From the NCBI RefSeq assembly GCF_000720185.1, contig NZ_JOIY01000057.1, positions 1 through 64,000 of the forward strand: 64,000 bases of DNA. The letters are read 5' to 3'. The notes under the pieces are model-generated. The model was not told the DNA's origin. It did no database searches and saw only the letters and a list, made by a program, of their open reading frames with translations. Origin of the DNA: Streptomyces sp. NRRL S-340 (GTDB taxonomy: Bacteria; Actinomycetota; Actinomycetes; Streptomycetales; Streptomycetaceae). A program made the translations under genes and the position numbers. Shown one piece after another: positions 25,186 through 34,346 of this stretch. The number at the start of each line of letters is the position of its first letter. The stretch's first letter is position 1.

Positions 25186-26826
25186 CTAGTGTTCCGTCAC
25201 CTTGCCGTCGGCCACTTCCAGGTGGCGGGTGGTCCGTACCGCCTGGAGCATGCGGCGGTCGTGGGTGACCAGGAGGAGGGTGCCCTCGTAGGCGTCGAGG
25301 GCGGACTCCAGTTGCTCGATGGCCGGCAGGTCGAGGTGGTTGGTCGGCTCGTCCAGGACGAGCAGGTTGACGCCCCTGCCCTGGAGCAGGGCGAGTGCGG
25401 CGCGCGTGCGCTCGCCCGGTGAGAGGGTCGCCGCGGGGCGCAGTACGTGGTCCGCCTTCAGGCCGAACTTGGCGAGCAGCGTGCGTACCTCGGCCGGTTC
25501 GGTGTCCGGGACCGCCGCACGGAAGGCGTCCAGGAGCGACTCGGAGCCGTGGAACAGGCGGCGGGCCTGGTCGACCTCGCCGACCAGGACGCCGGAGCCC
25601 ACGGCCGCGTGCCCCGCGTCCAGCGGGAGGCGGCCGAGCAGGGCCGCCAGCAGGGTCGACTTGCCCGCTCCGTTGGCGCCGGTGACCGCCACCCGGTCCG
25701 CCCAGTCGATCTGGAGGGAGACCGGGCCGAGCACGAACGGGCCGCGCCGTACCTCCGCGTCGCGCAGGGTGGCGACGACCGCGCCCGAACGGGGGGCGGC
25801 CGCGATCTCCATGCGCAGCTCCCACTCCTTGCGGGGCTCCTCGACGGTCTCCAGGCGTTCGATCATGCGCTGGGTCTGGCGGGCCTTGGCGGCCTGCTTC
25901 TCGCTGGCCTCGCTGCGAAACTTGCGGCCGATCTTGTCGTTGTCGCTGCCGGCCTTGCGCCGGGCGTTCTTGACGCCCTTGTCCATCCAGGCCCGCTGCG
26001 TCTGCGCACGCTCCTGGAGGGAGGCCTTCTTGTCGGCGTACTCCTCGTAGTCGTCGCGGGCGTGCCGCCGGGCGACCTCGCGTTCCTCCAGGTAGGCCGC
26101 GTAACCACCGCCGAAGAGGTTGACCCGGCCCTGGGCCAGGTCGAGTTCGAGGACCTTCGTGACGGTGCGGGTGAGGAACTCGCGGTCGTGGCTGACGACG
26201 ACCGTCCCGGCGCGCAGGCCGGTGACGAAGCGTTCGAGGCGTTCCAGTCCGTCGAGGTCGAGGTCGTTGGTCGGCTCGTCGAGGAGGAAGACGTCGTAGC
26301 GGGACAGGAGCAGGGAGGCGAGTCCGGCGCGGGCCGCCTGGCCGCCGGACAGCGACGTCATCGCCTGGTCCAGGCCGACGGTCAGACCGAGCGAGCCGGC
26401 GGTCTCCTCGGCCCGTTCGTCCAGGTCGGCGCCGCCCAGGCCGAGCCAGCGCTCCAGGGCGCTCGCGTAGGTGTCGTCCGCGCCGGGGGCGCCGTCGACG
26501 AGGGCCTGGGTGGCCTCGTCCATGGCCCGCTGGGCGTCGGCGACGCCGGTGCGGCGGGCCAGGAACTCCCGGACGGTCTCGCCGGGCCGGCGCTCCGGCT
26601 CCTGGGGCAGGTGGCCGACGGTCGCGGTCGGCGGGGAGAGGGTGAGTTCGCCCTGCTCGGGGGTGTCCAGGCTGGCGAGGATGCGCAGCAGCGTGGACTT
26701 GCCCGCGCCGTTGGCACCGACGAGACCGATCACGTCCCCGGGCGCGACGACGAGGTCGAGCCCGGAGAAGAGCGCGCGGTCGCCGTGTCCGGCGGCGAGG
26801 TTCTTGGCGACGAGGGTGGCAGTCAT
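25186..26826 (-). CDS. ABC-F family ATPase
   Basis: A 546-residue soluble protein with two ABC cassettes and no membrane domain, of the class that acts on ribosomes as translation factors or antibiotic-protection proteins. Both Walker A motifs read GANGAGKST. The first signature is SLSGGQAARAG with LLDEPTNDLDLDGLE, and the second is LSPGERTRAALA with LVLDEPTNHLDL. The linker (about 235-330) is charged and helical. The cassettes look complete. Resistance specificity cannot be inferred; a housekeeping EttA/Uup-like role is equally possible. It stands alone, divergent from the oxidase gene. Confidence 0.92.
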   Translation of the reverse strand: MTATLVAKNLAAGHGDRALFSGLDLVVAPGDVIGLVGANGAGKSTLLRILASLDTPEQGELTLSPPTATVGHLPQEPERRPGETVREFLARRTGVADAQRAMDEATQALVDGAPGADDTYASALERWLGLGGADLDERAEETAGSLGLTVGLDQAMTSLSGGQAARAGLASLLLSRYDVFLLDEPTNDLDLDGLERLERFVTGLRAGTVVVSHDREFLTRTVTKVLELDLAQGRVNLFGGGYAAYLEEREVARRHARDDYEEYADKKASLQERAQTQRAWMDKGVKNARRKAGSDNDKIGRKFRSEASEKQAAKARQTQRMIERLETVEEPRKEWELRMEIAAAPRSGAVVATLRDAEVRRGPFVLGPVSLQIDWADRVAVTGANGAGKSTLLAALLGRLPLDAGHAAVGSGVLVGEVDQARRLFHGSESLLDAFRAAVPDTEPAEVRTLLAKFGLKADHVLRPAATLSPGERTRAALALLQGRGVNLLVLDEPTNHLDLPAIEQLESALDAYEGTLLLVTHDRRMLQAVRTTRHLEVADGKVTEH

Positions 26827-26927
26827 CAGACCGCCGATCTTAGGTCCTCCCGTTCCGGTCGTGCGGGCCCGCGGCGGCCGGGACGGGCGGCCGGGCCGGT
26901 CCTGGCACCGTCGGCTACGGTCCCCGT

Positions 26928-27887
26928 ATGGATGCTGGGGTGAACGGTGACGTGGTGGTGGTCGGCGGCGGGGTCATAGGACTGACGACCGCCGTGGTGC
27001 TGGCCGAGGGCGGCCGGCGGGTGCGGGTGTGGACGCGGGAGCCCGCCGAGCGGACGACCTCGGCCGTCGCCGGCGGTCTGTGGTGGCCGTACCGGATCGA
27101 GCCGGAGCCGCTCGTCGGTGACTGGGCGCTGCGGTCCTTCGCCGTGTACGAGGAACTGGCGGCCCGGCCGCAGGAGACCGGCGTGCGGATGGCCGAGGGG
27201 GTGCACGGCGGGACCCGGCTGGAGCAACTCGGGCCGTGGGCCGCGCAGGTGCCTGGACTGCGCCCGGCGCACGCCGGGGAGTACGCGGGGACGGCGCTGT
27301 GGGCGCGGCTGCCCGTGGTCGACATGTCGGTTCATCTGCCCTGGCTGCGGGAGCGGCTGCGGGCGGCGGGCGGTGCGGTTCAGGAGCGGACGGTGACGGA
27401 TCTGGCCGCCGTGGACGCCCCGGTGGTGGTGAACTGCGCGGGGCTGGGCGCCCGTGACCTGGTGCCGGATCCGGAGGTGTATCCGGTGCGCGGTCAGCTC
27501 GTCGTCGTGGAGAACCCGGGGATCACGACCTGGCTGACCGCCGTCGACGACGTCTCGGCGTCCTCCACCTACTTCATTCCGCAGCCGGGCGGTCTGCTGC
27601 TCGGCGGTACGGCCGAGGAGGACTCCTGGTCGAGGGAGCCGGATCCGCGGGTGGCCGAGCGGATCGTCGCACGGTGCGCGGCGCTGCGGCCGGAGATCGC
27701 CGGTGCGCGGGTGCTGGAGCACCGGGTCGGGCTGCGCCCGGCCCGCCGCTCGGGTGTGCGGCTGGAGCGGGCGACGCTCGCGGACGGGCGCGCGCTGGTG
27801 CACAACTACGGCCACGGCGGCGCCGGGGTCACCGTGGCCTGGGGCTGTGCGCGCCAGGCGGCCGGGCTCGTCCTCCCGGCCGCCTGA
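26928..27887 (+). CDS. FAD-dependent D-amino-acid oxidase-like protein
   Basis: A 319-residue flavoprotein of the DAO family. The N-terminal FAD-binding motif is VVGGGVIGLTTA (GGGVIG at 13-18), and the C-terminal family signature is VHNYGHGGAGVTVAWGCA. Substrate-contact residues typical of D-amino-acid oxidases appear plausible (SAVAGGLWWPYR, GVRLERATL). It would oxidise D-amino acids to keto acids with release of hydrogen peroxide. ATG start at 26928. It is monocistronic, ending 30 bases before the convergent peptidase gene. Confidence 0.87.
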   Translation: MDAGVNGDVVVVGGGVIGLTTAVVLAEGGRRVRVWTREPAERTTSAVAGGLWWPYRIEPEPLVGDWALRSFAVYEELAARPQETGVRMAEGVHGGTRLEQLGPWAAQVPGLRPAHAGEYAGTALWARLPVVDMSVHLPWLRERLRAAGGAVQERTVTDLAAVDAPVVVNCAGLGARDLVPDPEVYPVRGQLVVVENPGITTWLTAVDDVSASSTYFIPQPGGLLLGGTAEEDSWSREPDPRVAERIVARCAALRPEIAGARVLEHRVGLRPARRSGVRLERATLADGRALVHNYGHGGAGVTVAWGCARQAAGLVLPAA

Positions 27888-27917
27888 CCTGCTCGGCGCC
27901 GCTGCTTCAGCGCCGCG

Positions 27918-29903
27918 TCACTGCCCGGGCAGCGGGTGCGCGGGGCGCTGTGCGCGTACGCCGTCGAGCGGCCGGGACGCCGGGGCGGACGGTGTCACGG
28001 CGGTGGCGGAGGGGGTGCTGCCCGCCGTGGCGCCGGCGAACGCCGCCGCGCCGCCGGCCAGCGGGACCCTGGCCGAGGTGTGCGCCAGGTCGAGGGTGAG
28101 CGTCGGGGTGGTGGACGGCGGGTCGATGAGGTCCTTGTCGGTGCCCGCGACGATCAGCGCCAGGCGGTGGCCCCGGGGCACGACGTGGTCGGTCGGCGCC
28201 AGGTCCAGGGTGAGGGTGTACGCCTTGCCCGGGACGAGCGGGCGGCCCTTGCCGTCGGGGGTGTGGTGGCCGAGGTCGGCCCAGCCGCGGCTGAGGACCG
28301 TGAAGCCGACCTGGGTCGTCTTCGCCGCCGTCTCCTTGTAGCAGGCGCTGTCGCCCGCCGTGCTCGCGCCCCAGCAGGTGCGGTCGGCGAGGGTGGTGAT
28401 GCCCTCGGCGGCGTCGGCGTAGTCCCGGATGGTGTCGGGGCCGAGGTCGACGAGGACGGCGGACAGGTGGGCGCTCGTGGTGGTGGACGTGGCGCGGACG
28501 GTGACCTCGGAGGAGCCGGACAGCCGCAGGTCGCGGCGGAGCGGCCCGGTGACGAACCCGGCCTTGTCCGGGGTCGCGGTGTCGATCCGCGCGGCCCAGT
28601 CCGTCTCGCTCAGCTTCGGGTCGTCGGTGAACGTCTCGGTGCCGTGCGCCGGGCGCAGGCCGAGGGTGCCGACGCCGGCCCGGGTGCCGGGCGCGGGGCG
28701 CAGCGTGGCCGTCGCGGTGCCGCGCGGCGGCCAGACGGCGGAGGTCACCCACTGGTCGGGGCGGCGTTCGATGTCGGCCATGGGCTCGCGGTCGACGCCG
28801 TTGCGGTAGCCGAGCAGTTCGTGGTCGAACCAGCGGTGCAGGGTGTCGACCCAGGCGCCGCGGCGGTAGTCGAAGGGGTCGACGTGGCCGGTCTGGGAGA
28901 GCCAGATCTTGCGCTGCACGCCGTTCTTCGCGAGGGCGTCCCACCACTGGCCGAAGTTCTTGGTGCGCACGTTGAGGTCCTGCATGCCGTGGACGAGGAA
29001 GACGCTCGCCCTGACCTTGGCCGCGTCCTTGACGTAGTCGCGCTCGGTCCACAGGGGCGTCCAGTCGCCGGTGCGCGGGGCGCCGTCGACGAGCTTCTTC
29101 TGCACCGCGGCGCAGTGGGCGTGGGCGGCGTCGCTCTCCACCGCGTCGGAGAGCCAGTCGGGGCCCGAGCCGTACAGCGGGGCGCCCTGGGCGAAGTAGT
29201 AGTCGTACCAGGAGGAGATGGCGCTGATCGGCACGATGGTCTTCAGGCCCTCGACGCCGGTGGCGGCCACGCCGTTGGCGATGGTGCCGTCCCAGCTCTT
29301 GCCGATCATGCCGGTCTTCCCGTCGGTCCAGCCGGCCTTGACCGGGGTGGAGCCGGTGCGGGTGGTGTAGGCGCGGGCCCGGCCGTTCAGCCAGTCGACG
29401 ACGGCCTTGGCGGACTGGACGTCAAAGCGCCCGCCGACGTCGACGCAGCCGTCGGAGCGGTTGGTGCCGGCGAGGTCGACGCCGACGACGGCGTAGCCGC
29501 GGGGCACGAAGTAGTTGTCGTAGAAGAGCGGCATCTGCACGACGCGGCCGTCGGCGTCATACGTCTTCAGCTGGCTCTCGTTGCCGCGCCCGCAGCAGGA
29601 GTAGTACGGGCTGGCGTCCATGATGACGGGCACTTTCCGGCCCTGCAGGGCCGCTTCGCGGGGCCGCACGATGTCGGCGGCGACGCGGTCGCTGTGCCCG
29701 TCGCCGTCACCGTCGAGACCGGTGTCGACCCAGACGGACTCGCGGACGGCGTTCGTGTAGGAGTAGACGGGGCGGCTCTCGCGCGGGGCCGGGCCGTCGT
29801 GCGGCGCGGCGTGCGCCGCCGGGCTGAGGAGTGCGGTCGCCAGGACGGCGACGACCGTCAGGGCGATCGATCTCCAGGTCGTCATGCGCATGCTGTTCGG
29901 CAT
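27918..29903 (-). CDS. Secreted Xaa-Pro dipeptidyl-peptidase-like hydrolase (peptidase S15)
   Basis: A 661-residue exported alpha/beta hydrolase. A signal peptide with hydrophobic core SIALTVVAVLATALLS and probable cleavage near AHA-AP (residue 33) leads into the S15 catalytic domain. The nucleophile is Ser203 in GKSWDGT; HGMQDLNV and SQTGHVDPF supply the likely Asp and His. The C-terminal jelly-roll domain (XPDPP_C type) follows from about residue 400. The start is one of three closely spaced ATGs; 29903 is chosen, but no clear ribosome binding site supports any of them. It is divergent from another secreted peptidase gene. Confidence 0.87.
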   Translation of the reverse strand: MPNSMRMTTWRSIALTVVAVLATALLSPAAHAAPHDGPAPRESRPVYSYTNAVRESVWVDTGLDGDGDGHSDRVAADIVRPREAALQGRKVPVIMDASPYYSCCGRGNESQLKTYDADGRVVQMPLFYDNYFVPRGYAVVGVDLAGTNRSDGCVDVGGRFDVQSAKAVVDWLNGRARAYTTRTGSTPVKAGWTDGKTGMIGKSWDGTIANGVAATGVEGLKTIVPISAISSWYDYYFAQGAPLYGSGPDWLSDAVESDAAHAHCAAVQKKLVDGAPRTGDWTPLWTERDYVKDAAKVRASVFLVHGMQDLNVRTKNFGQWWDALAKNGVQRKIWLSQTGHVDPFDYRRGAWVDTLHRWFDHELLGYRNGVDREPMADIERRPDQWVTSAVWPPRGTATATLRPAPGTRAGVGTLGLRPAHGTETFTDDPKLSETDWAARIDTATPDKAGFVTGPLRRDLRLSGSSEVTVRATSTTTSAHLSAVLVDLGPDTIRDYADAAEGITTLADRTCWGASTAGDSACYKETAAKTTQVGFTVLSRGWADLGHHTPDGKGRPLVPGKAYTLTLDLAPTDHVVPRGHRLALIVAGTDKDLIDPPSTTPTLTLDLAHTSARVPLAGGAAAFAGATAGSTPSATAVTPSAPASRPLDGVRAQRPAHPLPGQ

Positions 29904-30161
29904 GAGCGGGACGGTACAGGGGGCAACTGCCGGGCAGAAGGGGAAAACTGACGTGTTGCCGGGGCGGAGGGGGCCGCAGGGGCACAAGGGGCACCCCAGG
30001 GGTGCGGGAGTGCACGCTCATGCCCGGACGCGCACGCGAGCTGTTCCCCTCGTGACGGCCGAATGGCGATCATGTGACAGCAGTGACCATGGACATGTCT
30101 GGGCCGCCAGGGACTCAATAGGCTCCGAACAGACTTCGTTCCCCTAGGACTTGGAGCTGAC

Positions 30162-31658
30162 GTGCACCGCAGAATCATCGTGCCGGGCACTCTGGCGGCG
30201 GCCTCCCTGTTGCTGGCGATCCCGGCGTCGGCCGCGAGCGACTCCCCCGGCGCGCCGGGCATCGGCGACCCCTACTACCCCGACTACGGCAACGGCGGCT
30301 ACGACGTGTCCCACTACGACCTGCGGCTGACGTACCGGCCCGCGACGGACGAGCTGGAGGGCACGGCGACGATCTCGGCGCGCACCACGCAGGACCTGTC
30401 CAGCTTCGACCTGGACTTCCTGCTGGACGTCAGCGAGGTGCGGGTCAACGGGACGAAGGCGGCCTTCACCACCGCGCGCCAGCACGAGCTGGTCGTCACG
30501 CCGAGGAGCCCGCTGGCGAAGGGCACGCCGGTCACGGTGGTCGTCCGCTACCGCGGGGTGCCGTCCACGAAGAGCGCCTACGGGTTCTCCACCTGGCACC
30601 GCACCCCGGACGGCGCGGTCGCGGCGGACGAGCCCGAGGCCGCCTGGTGGTGGTTCCCGAGCAACGACCACCCCAGCGACAAGGCCACCTACGACGTGTC
30701 GGTGGCGGTCCCGGACGGCACCCAGGCGATCTCCAACGGCACCCTCCAGTCGGTCTCCTCGAAGCTGGGCTGGACCCGCTACAACTGGCGCCAGAACAAG
30801 CCGCAGGCGACCTACCTGTCCACGCTGGCGCTCGGGAAGTTCGACATCACCACCGGTACCTCCGAGGGCGGTGTCCCGGTGATCAACGCCTACAGCAAGG
30901 ACCTCGGCGACAACGACGGGGCGGCCCGCGCGAGCGTGGAGCGCACCGGGGAGCTGGTCGACTGGCTGAGCGGCTATTTCGGGCCGTATCCGTTCAGCTC
31001 GGCGGGCGGGTACGTGCCGAACACGACGACCGGGTACGCGCTGGAGACCCAGTCCCGCGTCTACTACAGCCCGAAGCAGTTCGCGAACGGCTCCAACACC
31101 TCCGTCGTGGTGCACGAGCTGGCCCACCAGTGGTACGGGGACAGCGTGTCCCTCAAGGGCTGGAAGGACATCTGGATCAACGAGGGCTTCGCGCGGTACG
31201 CGCAGTGGCTGTGGTCCGAGCACGAGGGCGAGGGCACCACGCAGGAGCTGGCGGACTACGTGTACGCCTCGCACCCCGCCGACGACGCCTTCTGGACGGT
31301 GAAGCCGGGTGACCCGGGTCCGGACGACCAGTTCGACACGGCGGTCTACGACCGGGGGGCCGTCGCCATCCAGGCGCTGCGCAACGCGATCGGCGACCAG
31401 GCGTTCTTCGCCCTGCTGAAGGGGTGGCCCCAGCAGCACGCCTACGGCAACGCCTCCGTGGCCGACTTCCAGAAGTACGCCGAGCAGGTCTCCGGCAAGC
31501 CGCTGGCCGCGCTCTTCGACACCTGGCTGTTCCAGCCGGTGAAGCCGGCCGCTCCCGCGGCGCGCGCGGCGTCCTTCGCCGCGGCACCGGCGGCGGTCCC
31601 GGCGCAGCCGAGGTCGTGGAAGAAGATCGAGGCGACGAACTCCGTCCACGCCAGGTGA
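30162..31658 (+). CDS. Secreted M1-family zinc metallopeptidase
   Basis: A 498-residue exported aminopeptidase-type protein. The signal peptide ends near ASA-AS (residue 24). The zinc site is HELAH at 318-322 with the third ligand Glu341 in INEGFARY. The usual GAMEN exopeptidase motif is not seen: the region reads YALETQSRVYY, as in short secreted Streptomyces M1 proteins. It lacks the long C-terminal helical domain of full aminopeptidase N, so the enzyme is a short form. The GTG start has GGAG five bases upstream. TAGGCT at 30119-30124 is a possible -10. A strong terminator follows. Confidence 0.9.
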   Translation: MHRRIIVPGTLAAASLLLAIPASAASDSPGAPGIGDPYYPDYGNGGYDVSHYDLRLTYRPATDELEGTATISARTTQDLSSFDLDFLLDVSEVRVNGTKAAFTTARQHELVVTPRSPLAKGTPVTVVVRYRGVPSTKSAYGFSTWHRTPDGAVAADEPEAAWWWFPSNDHPSDKATYDVSVAVPDGTQAISNGTLQSVSSKLGWTRYNWRQNKPQATYLSTLALGKFDITTGTSEGGVPVINAYSKDLGDNDGAARASVERTGELVDWLSGYFGPYPFSSAGGYVPNTTTGYALETQSRVYYSPKQFANGSNTSVVVHELAHQWYGDSVSLKGWKDIWINEGFARYAQWLWSEHEGEGTTQELADYVYASHPADDAFWTVKPGDPGPDDQFDTAVYDRGAVAIQALRNAIGDQAFFALLKGWPQQHAYGNASVADFQKYAEQVSGKPLAALFDTWLFQPVKPAAPAARAASFAAAPAAVPAQPRSWKKIEATNSVHAR

Positions 31659-31663
31659 GCACC

Positions 31664-31696
31664 GGCCGGACCGCTCCGCACCGGGGCGGTCCGGCC
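31664..31696 (+). terminator. Hairpin terminator of the M1 peptidase gene
   Basis: Perfect 11-bp arms GGCCGGACCGC and GCGGTCCGGCC with an 11-base loop, five bases after the stop codon, in a convergent intergenic gap. It may also stop the leftward permease transcript. Confidence 0.7.
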
Positions 31697-31811
31697 CCCG
31701 GGGCCGTGACGATCGTGCGTCCGGCCCGGCAGCACCGGCGGCGAGCCGGGCCGGGACGGCCTCGGTCCTCTCGTACCCCGGCCGGGGGCGCCGGGGCCGC
31801 CGGGTGAACCG

Positions 31812-33275
31812 CTACTTCGTGAGGGAGGGGGCCTCGGCGGACTGCTGCGTGACACGGCGGCGGACGCCGAACCAGCCGCCGACCAGGAGCACCGCGATCA
31901 GCGGGATCAGGAAGAGGGTCTTGCGGCCCACGTCGGGGTCGTTCCACATCAGGCCGAGGCAGGCCAGCAGGAAGGCGATCGTGGCGATCTCGGTGACCGG
32001 GCTGCCGGGCAGGCGGAAGTGCGGCCGGTCGACCAGGCCCGCCTTCGCCCGGCGGACGAAGACCAGGTGGCAGATCATGATGATCACCCAGGTGCTGACG
32101 ATGCCGAGCGAGGCGACGTTCAGCACGATCTCGAAGGCCTGGCTGGGCACCAGGTAGTTGAGGCCGACGCCGAGCACGCAGACCGCGCAGGTCAGCAGGA
32201 TGCCGCCGTAGGGCACCTGGCTGCGGCTCATCACGCGGGTGAACTTCGGCGCCGAGCCCGCCATCGCCATGGAGCGCAGGATGCGGCCGGTGGAGTACAG
32301 GCCGGAGTTCAGCGAGGACATGGCGGCGGTGAGGACCACCAGGTTCATGACGTCACCGGCCGCGGGGACGCCGATCTTCGACAGGACGGTGACGAAGGGG
32401 CTCTCGTCGCCCGAGTAGACCGAGCCGGGCAGCAGCAGGGCGAGCAGGACGACCGAGCCGACGTAGAACAGGGCGACCCGCCACATGATCGAGTTCACCG
32501 CGCGCGGGACGACCTTCTCCGGCTCGGCGGTCTCGCCCGCGGCGACGCCGACCAGCTCCAGGGCGGCGTACGCGAAGATCACGCCCTGCATGACGAGGAC
32601 CACCGGCATCGCGCCGTGCGGGAGCAGTCCGCCGTGGTCGCTGATCACACTCAGGCCCGGAGTCGCGCCGTCCACCTTGTGCTGGGTGGCCAGCAGGAAG
32701 ATGCCGATCAGCATGAACGCGACCAGCGTGGCCACCTTGACGATCGCGAACCAGAACTCCATCTCACCGAAGATCTTCACCGAGATCAGGTTCACGGTGA
32801 GGACGACGGCGAGGGCGATCAGCGCCAGCACCCACTGCGGGACGGGCGTGAAGAAGCTCCAGTAGTGCGTGTACAGCGCGATGGCGGTGATGTCGGCGAT
32901 GCCGGTCGTCGACCAGTTCAGGAAGTACATCCAGCCGGCGACGTAGGCGCCCTTCTCGCCGAGGAACTCGCGGGCGTACGACACGAAGGACCCGGACGAG
33001 GGGCGGTACAGGACCAGCTCGCCCAGGGCCCGCACGACGAAGAACGCGAAGACGCCGCAGACCAGGTAGGCCAGCGCCAGCGCCGGTCCCGCCGAGTGCA
33101 GCCGGCCGCCGGCGCCCAGGAAGAGGCCGGTGCCGATCGCGCCGCCGATGGCGATCATGTTGACGTGGCGGTGCTTGAGGTCCTTGCTGTAACCGGCGTC
33201 GCCCGCGTCGGCGGGGGTGGCGGTCGCCCGGGGACGGTCGGCGACCTGTTCCGTGTGCACGGAGTCCTTGCTCAC
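31812..33275 (-). CDS. Amino-acid permease (APC superfamily, AAT type)
   Basis: A 487-residue polytopic membrane protein with about 12 hydrophobic segments. The first helix carries the substrate-binding glycine motif [12 protein letters not shown], preceded by the family's [13 protein letters not shown]. The later [20 protein letters not shown] is the typical consensus amphipathic region. Closest in form to GABA, asparagine or aromatic amino-acid permeases; substrate not determinable. The GTG at 33275 is preferred because the longer frame lacks family-like sequence. It is divergent from the MerR gene, which may control it. Confidence 0.88.
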   Translation of the reverse strand: MSKDSVHTEQVADRPRATATPADAGDAGYSKDLKHRHVNMIAIGGAIGTGLFLGAGGRLHSAGPALALAYLVCGVFAFFVVRALGELVLYRPSSGSFVSYAREFLGEKGAYVAGWMYFLNWSTTGIADITAIALYTHYWSFFTPVPQWVLALIALAVVLTVNLISVKIFGEMEFWFAIVKVATLVAFMLIGIFLLATQHKVDGATPGLSVISDHGGLLPHGAMPVVLVMQGVIFAYAALELVGVAAGETAEPEKVVPRAVNSIMWRVALFYVGSVVLLALLLPGSVYSGDESPFVTVLSKIGVPAAGDVMNLVVLTAAMSSLNSGLYSTGRILRSMAMAGSAPKFTRVMSRSQVPYGGILLTCAVCVLGVGLNYLVPSQAFEIVLNVASLGIVSTWVIIMICHLVFVRRAKAGLVDRPHFRLPGSPVTEIATIAFLLACLGLMWNDPDVGRKTLFLIPLIAVLLVGGWFGVRRRVTQQSAEAPSLTK

Positions 33276-33461
33276 GCGGTGGTATCCACTCTCTGGGGGC
33301 CGAGCGGGGTGCGCCCGGGTGTCCGTACGATTCCGGCGTGCACCACTGGGTACGCGGTACAGACCAGGAGAGCAGCTTCCCAGAGGGATCAGCTCCCATG
33401 CGATGGCGTACGTCACAGAGGGGGACTTCTCACACTTTCCACGCAGATCGGTCACCCGCTT

Positions 33462-33478
33462 TCACACCACTGGTGAGA
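33462..33478. promoter_or_regulatory. Imperfect palindrome upstream of the MerR gene
   Basis: TCACACCA-C-TGGTGAGA matches in seven of eight half-site positions and lies 17 bases before the MerR start codon. A related CACCACTGGG occurs at 33341-33350, between the two divergent genes. It could be the regulator's own operator. Confidence 0.4.
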
Positions 33479-33495
33479 CAGCGATACTGCTGCAC

Positions 33496-34338
33496 ATGAC
33501 GACGACCGACACCGGCGAGCCGGTCCTCACCATCGACGAGCTGGCCGCGCGGGCCGGAGTCACGGTGCGCACGGTGCGGTTCTACGCCGGCCGGGGCCTG
33601 CTGCCGCCGCCCGCGATCGGCCCGCGCCGGGTGGGCCACTACGGCCGCGACCACCTCGCGCGGCTGGCGCTGATCGAGGAGATGCAGCACCAGGGCATGA
33701 CGCTCGCGGCGATCGAACGCCATCTGCGCCGGCTCCCGCCCGGCCTCAGCCCGCACGACCTGGCCGTGCACCGCGCGGTGGTCGCCTCCTGGGCACCGGA
33801 GAGCATGGAGATGCTCTCACGGCCGGAACTGGAGCGGCGCGCCGGCCGGCCGCTCACCGACGAGGACGTGGAGCGGCTGGCGGCGATGAGCGTGCTGGCG
33901 CGGGAGGACGACTCCTTCCGCGTCGACGCCGGGCTGCTGCGGCTGGGGGTGGAGCTGCTGGACGTACCGCTGTCCGAGGAGACCGTGCTCGCGGCCCGTA
34001 CGGCGCTGATCGACCACGCGCGGGCGGCGGCGCGCGAACTGTCGGGGCTGCTGCGCGACGCGGTGGCCGAACGCGGCACGCAGGACGTGAAGTCCCTGTC
34101 CGCCCATATGCACCCCCTGGTGGTGCAGGCGCTGCTGACCACCTTCCAGCGGTCGCTGAAGGAGGAGCTGCGGGAGTGGGTCGGCTCCCCCGAGGGGGAC
34201 GCCGGGCCCGGGCCCCGGGCCGGGGAGCACCGGGCGGAGCCCCCGGCGGACGAGGCGCGGCAGGCCCGGGCCGGGGAAGCCGGGGCGGAGGGGGACCGGG
34301 TGGAGGAGGACCCGGCGGAGGGCGCGCCCTCCGCCTGA
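33496..34338 (+). CDS. MerR family transcriptional regulator
   Basis: A 280-residue regulator. The winged helix-turn-helix is at residues 11-75 (LTIDELAARAGVTVRTVRFY, then RVGHYGRDHLARLALIEEMQ). A longer than usual effector region follows, and the last 45 residues are Gly/Pro/Glu-rich and disordered. No cysteine metal-binding set is visible, so it is not a classic metal sensor. Such proteins are common in Streptomyces next to transport or lipid-metabolism genes. It may control the divergent permease or the following fad genes (convergent). Confidence 0.88.
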   Translation: MTTTDTGEPVLTIDELAARAGVTVRTVRFYAGRGLLPPPAIGPRRVGHYGRDHLARLALIEEMQHQGMTLAAIERHLRRLPPGLSPHDLAVHRAVVASWAPESMEMLSRPELERRAGRPLTDEDVERLAAMSVLAREDDSFRVDAGLLRLGVELLDVPLSEETVLAARTALIDHARAAARELSGLLRDAVAERGTQDVKSLSAHMHPLVVQALLTTFQRSLKEELREWVGSPEGDAGPGPRAGEHRAEPPADEARQARAGEAGAEGDRVEEDPAEGAPSA

Positions 34339-34346
34339 GCCGCGGC

